Assembly: GCF_050948175.1 (NCBI RefSeq)
Contig: NC_135198.1
Span: 2,617,001-2,681,000 of the forward strand
Length of the DNA: 64,000 nucleotides
Direction of reading: 5' to 3'
From: Xylocopa sonorina
Lineage: Eukaryota; Arthropoda; Insecta; Hymenoptera; Apidae
Below are positions 63,008 to 64,000 of this stretch, one piece after another. A program made the translations under genes and the position numbers. The first letter of the stretch is position 1; each line of letters starts with the position of its first letter. Below the pieces are notes generated by a model. It saw only the letters and a list, made by a program, of their open reading frames with translations, did not search any database and was not told where the DNA came from.

Positions 63008-63130
63008 CTATCGTGTCGTCCGTGAAGGATATCCTCGGTGTGAGCAGCTTGGTGCAATGGGAAGCGGTACTCCCACGTTTCGCGGAAGTTCCACTCTCCG
63101 CGGGGGATGGAACGGATAAAGTCGTCGCAG
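63008..63130 (-). CDS. Internal coding exon of the minus-strand wake-like gene (Ser/Thr-rich segment)
   Basis: This 123-nt exon is bounded on the minus strand by the acceptor tgattgctacag and the donor GATAG|GTAGGA. In the chosen frame it starts with two bases completing a codon from 63200-63348 (Ala), reads 40 codons and ends in phase 1. The product is Ser/Thr/Pro-rich (LSVPSPAESGTSAKRGSTAS, then LLTPRISFTDDTI), typical of a disordered, phosphorylatable linker. The intron to the upstream exon is only 69 bp, which is normal for insects. An alternative frame through this exon is aromatic-rich (EWNFRETWEYRFPLHQAA) and also open; it is not preferred because it ends at a stop in the next exon. 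Confidence 0.55.
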   Translation of the reverse strand: MRRLYPFHPPRRVELPRNVGVPLPIAPSCSHRGYPSRTTR

Positions 63131-63199
63131 CTGTAGCAATCATTATTAGACCGTCGTAATGTTATCGCGCGAGATAGATTATCGTTTCAATTAACATAC

Positions 63200-63348
63200 C
63201 ATTGTAGCGTGCGTCGATTTGTGCCTGCAGAATGCTTAAACCGGGAGCAACTATGGCCGGTAGGGTCCTTGAACGTAGGAGGGGTGCAGGACGTCCTCCG
63301 GGGCCCCTCCCTGTTCTGGGCTCTGCCTTGCATTCTACTGTGGGGGTG
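63200..63348 (-). CDS. Internal coding exon, most upstream exon seen of the minus-strand ankyrin (wake-like) gene
   Basis: On the minus strand a good acceptor (tatttgtttcag) opens an exon of 149 nt that closes with a GTATGT donor. With one leading base the exon reads 49 codons without a stop, including PAIVAPGLSILQAQIDARYN near its end, and ends in phase 1. The first half is Gly/Pro/Arg-rich and looks disordered. The next exon (63008-63130) starts with the two bases needed to complete the split codon. A second frame is also open through this exon (see findings), so the frame choice rests on continuity with all downstream exons. The exon feeding it lies beyond the right edge or was not recognised. 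No domain is identifiable, so gene membership is inferred from phase and strand. Confidence 0.6.
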
Positions 63349-64000
63349 CTGAAACAAATATGGAAATGAATTAGCGAACGTGTAAGATGCGAGCGATTAT
63401 ACGAGTAAATTTTAGAAGAAAAGGAACACGAGAGAGTTGTTATCAACCAGCGTTGAAAGTCGAGTGTCATCTTCAGAAATATATTTTGCGAGAGAAAGAA
63501 TTAATTCCTATAATTTTCTATAAGTTGAGCGAATTAAACAAGCTAATAAGTTCCATTGAGACGGATAATAGTATTTGTTACGTGTGTGTAGTAATGAGTT
63601 TGTGTGACCTAGGTGTGTAACCAACAAATGGCGTAAAAAATACGCGAGAGCGATTTGCTATGCAATCTAGACTCTTCCGACGTGAGAAGACTTTTGGCTA
63701 TATTGAGAAAATGATGTCTATGCCAAAATCAGCAAACGGTAGCCTTATCCAAGGAGAAATTGAAAGGGTTAGGTTTAGGCACGATCGAACTGAAGGCGAA
63801 AATATTTTTGAAAACCATGGAAGTAGATCCTACACAAATAACTTAATAAAAGTAATTTTCGGTAGTAATTTATCTTAATTTATCTTTTCAATTTCATTAG
63901 AACATTTATTAACGTGCTATTTTTGTTCTATTATAATGGATTTGAAGAACATGACAATCTTCTGGAGCAGTTATCCTCGAGGAGTCTCCGCAGAAAAGCT
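63349..64000. other. Sequence upstream of the first seen exon
   Basis: Intron or 5' flank of the minus-strand gene. Short plus-strand open frames at 63387-63620 and 63660-63878 have no splice or family support. The exon that must precede 63200-63348 (ending in phase 2) was not found here. Confidence 0.45.

Noticed and set aside
1..64000. tRNA, rRNA, CRISPR array or operon-like organisation
   Set aside because: I looked for tRNA box motifs with flanking pairing, rRNA-like segments and regularly spaced repeats with unique spacers, and found none; the tandem arrays have no unique spacers.

Overview
This looks like nuclear DNA from an insect, most probably a hymenopteran and perhaps a bee. It is AT-rich sequence broken by short CpG-rich islands, with very long introns, very few exons, and many short non-autonomous DNA transposons. 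There is no prokaryotic gene organisation, no rRNA or tRNA gene that I can recognise, and no intact transposase gene. The species assignment is inference; the eukaryotic, intron-dominated character is seen directly.

The backbone of the window is one large gene on the minus strand, running from about 63.35 kb down to 4.06 kb and open at both ends. I can support six exons by splice signals and reading frame: 63200-63348, 63008-63130, 61259-61439, 50739-50959, 7118-8455 and 4061-4139. All five junctions are compatible in phase. The last exon encodes the start of an ankyrin repeat (LFAAVEHGHLDKARTILES), which I recognise from memory as the ankyrin plus fibronectin-III family of Drosophila wide awake/banderuola (ANKFN1 in vertebrates). 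The upstream exons give a Ser/Arg-rich, low-complexity N-terminal region. The remaining ankyrin, FN3 and C-terminal exons would lie to the left of base 1. The intron between 50.7 and 8.5 kb is about 42 kb.

Inside that intron there are hints of a second transcript on the plus strand. Two candidate first exons with an ATG (ending at 22523 and 34034) both end in phase 1, and a 32-nt candidate microexon with strong splice sites (35678-35709) continues the frame. A short spliced alternative ending (22674-22867) is also open. These are weakly supported and are listed as candidates.

Most of the remaining recognisable structure is transposon-derived. At least seven families of short elements are flanked by TTAA, or a one-base variant of it, and have short terminal inverted repeats starting CCCTTTGCACTC, CCCTTTGACTAC, CACGTTCCGTGCC, CCCCTTCAGACCTGA, CCCTTTAACTGTG, CTCTTTTGCTA and CCCATTCACTG. 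The TTAA target is the hallmark of piggyBac-type transposition. One family (CCCTTTGACTAC) carries an internal minisatellite of about 32 bp that differs greatly in copy number between copies. There are also pogo/Tigger-like elements (TA target, CAGTNGACCCTCC ends), a hAT-like element with a perfect 8-bp duplication, a nested Tc1/mariner-like element, two dispersed repeats of unknown class, an 8-bp minisatellite, a tandem array of about 90-110 bp units, a roughly 220-bp tandem duplication and several microsatellites. A 2.7-kb CpG-rich block at 44.6-47.3 kb is the best candidate regulatory or alternative-promoter region.
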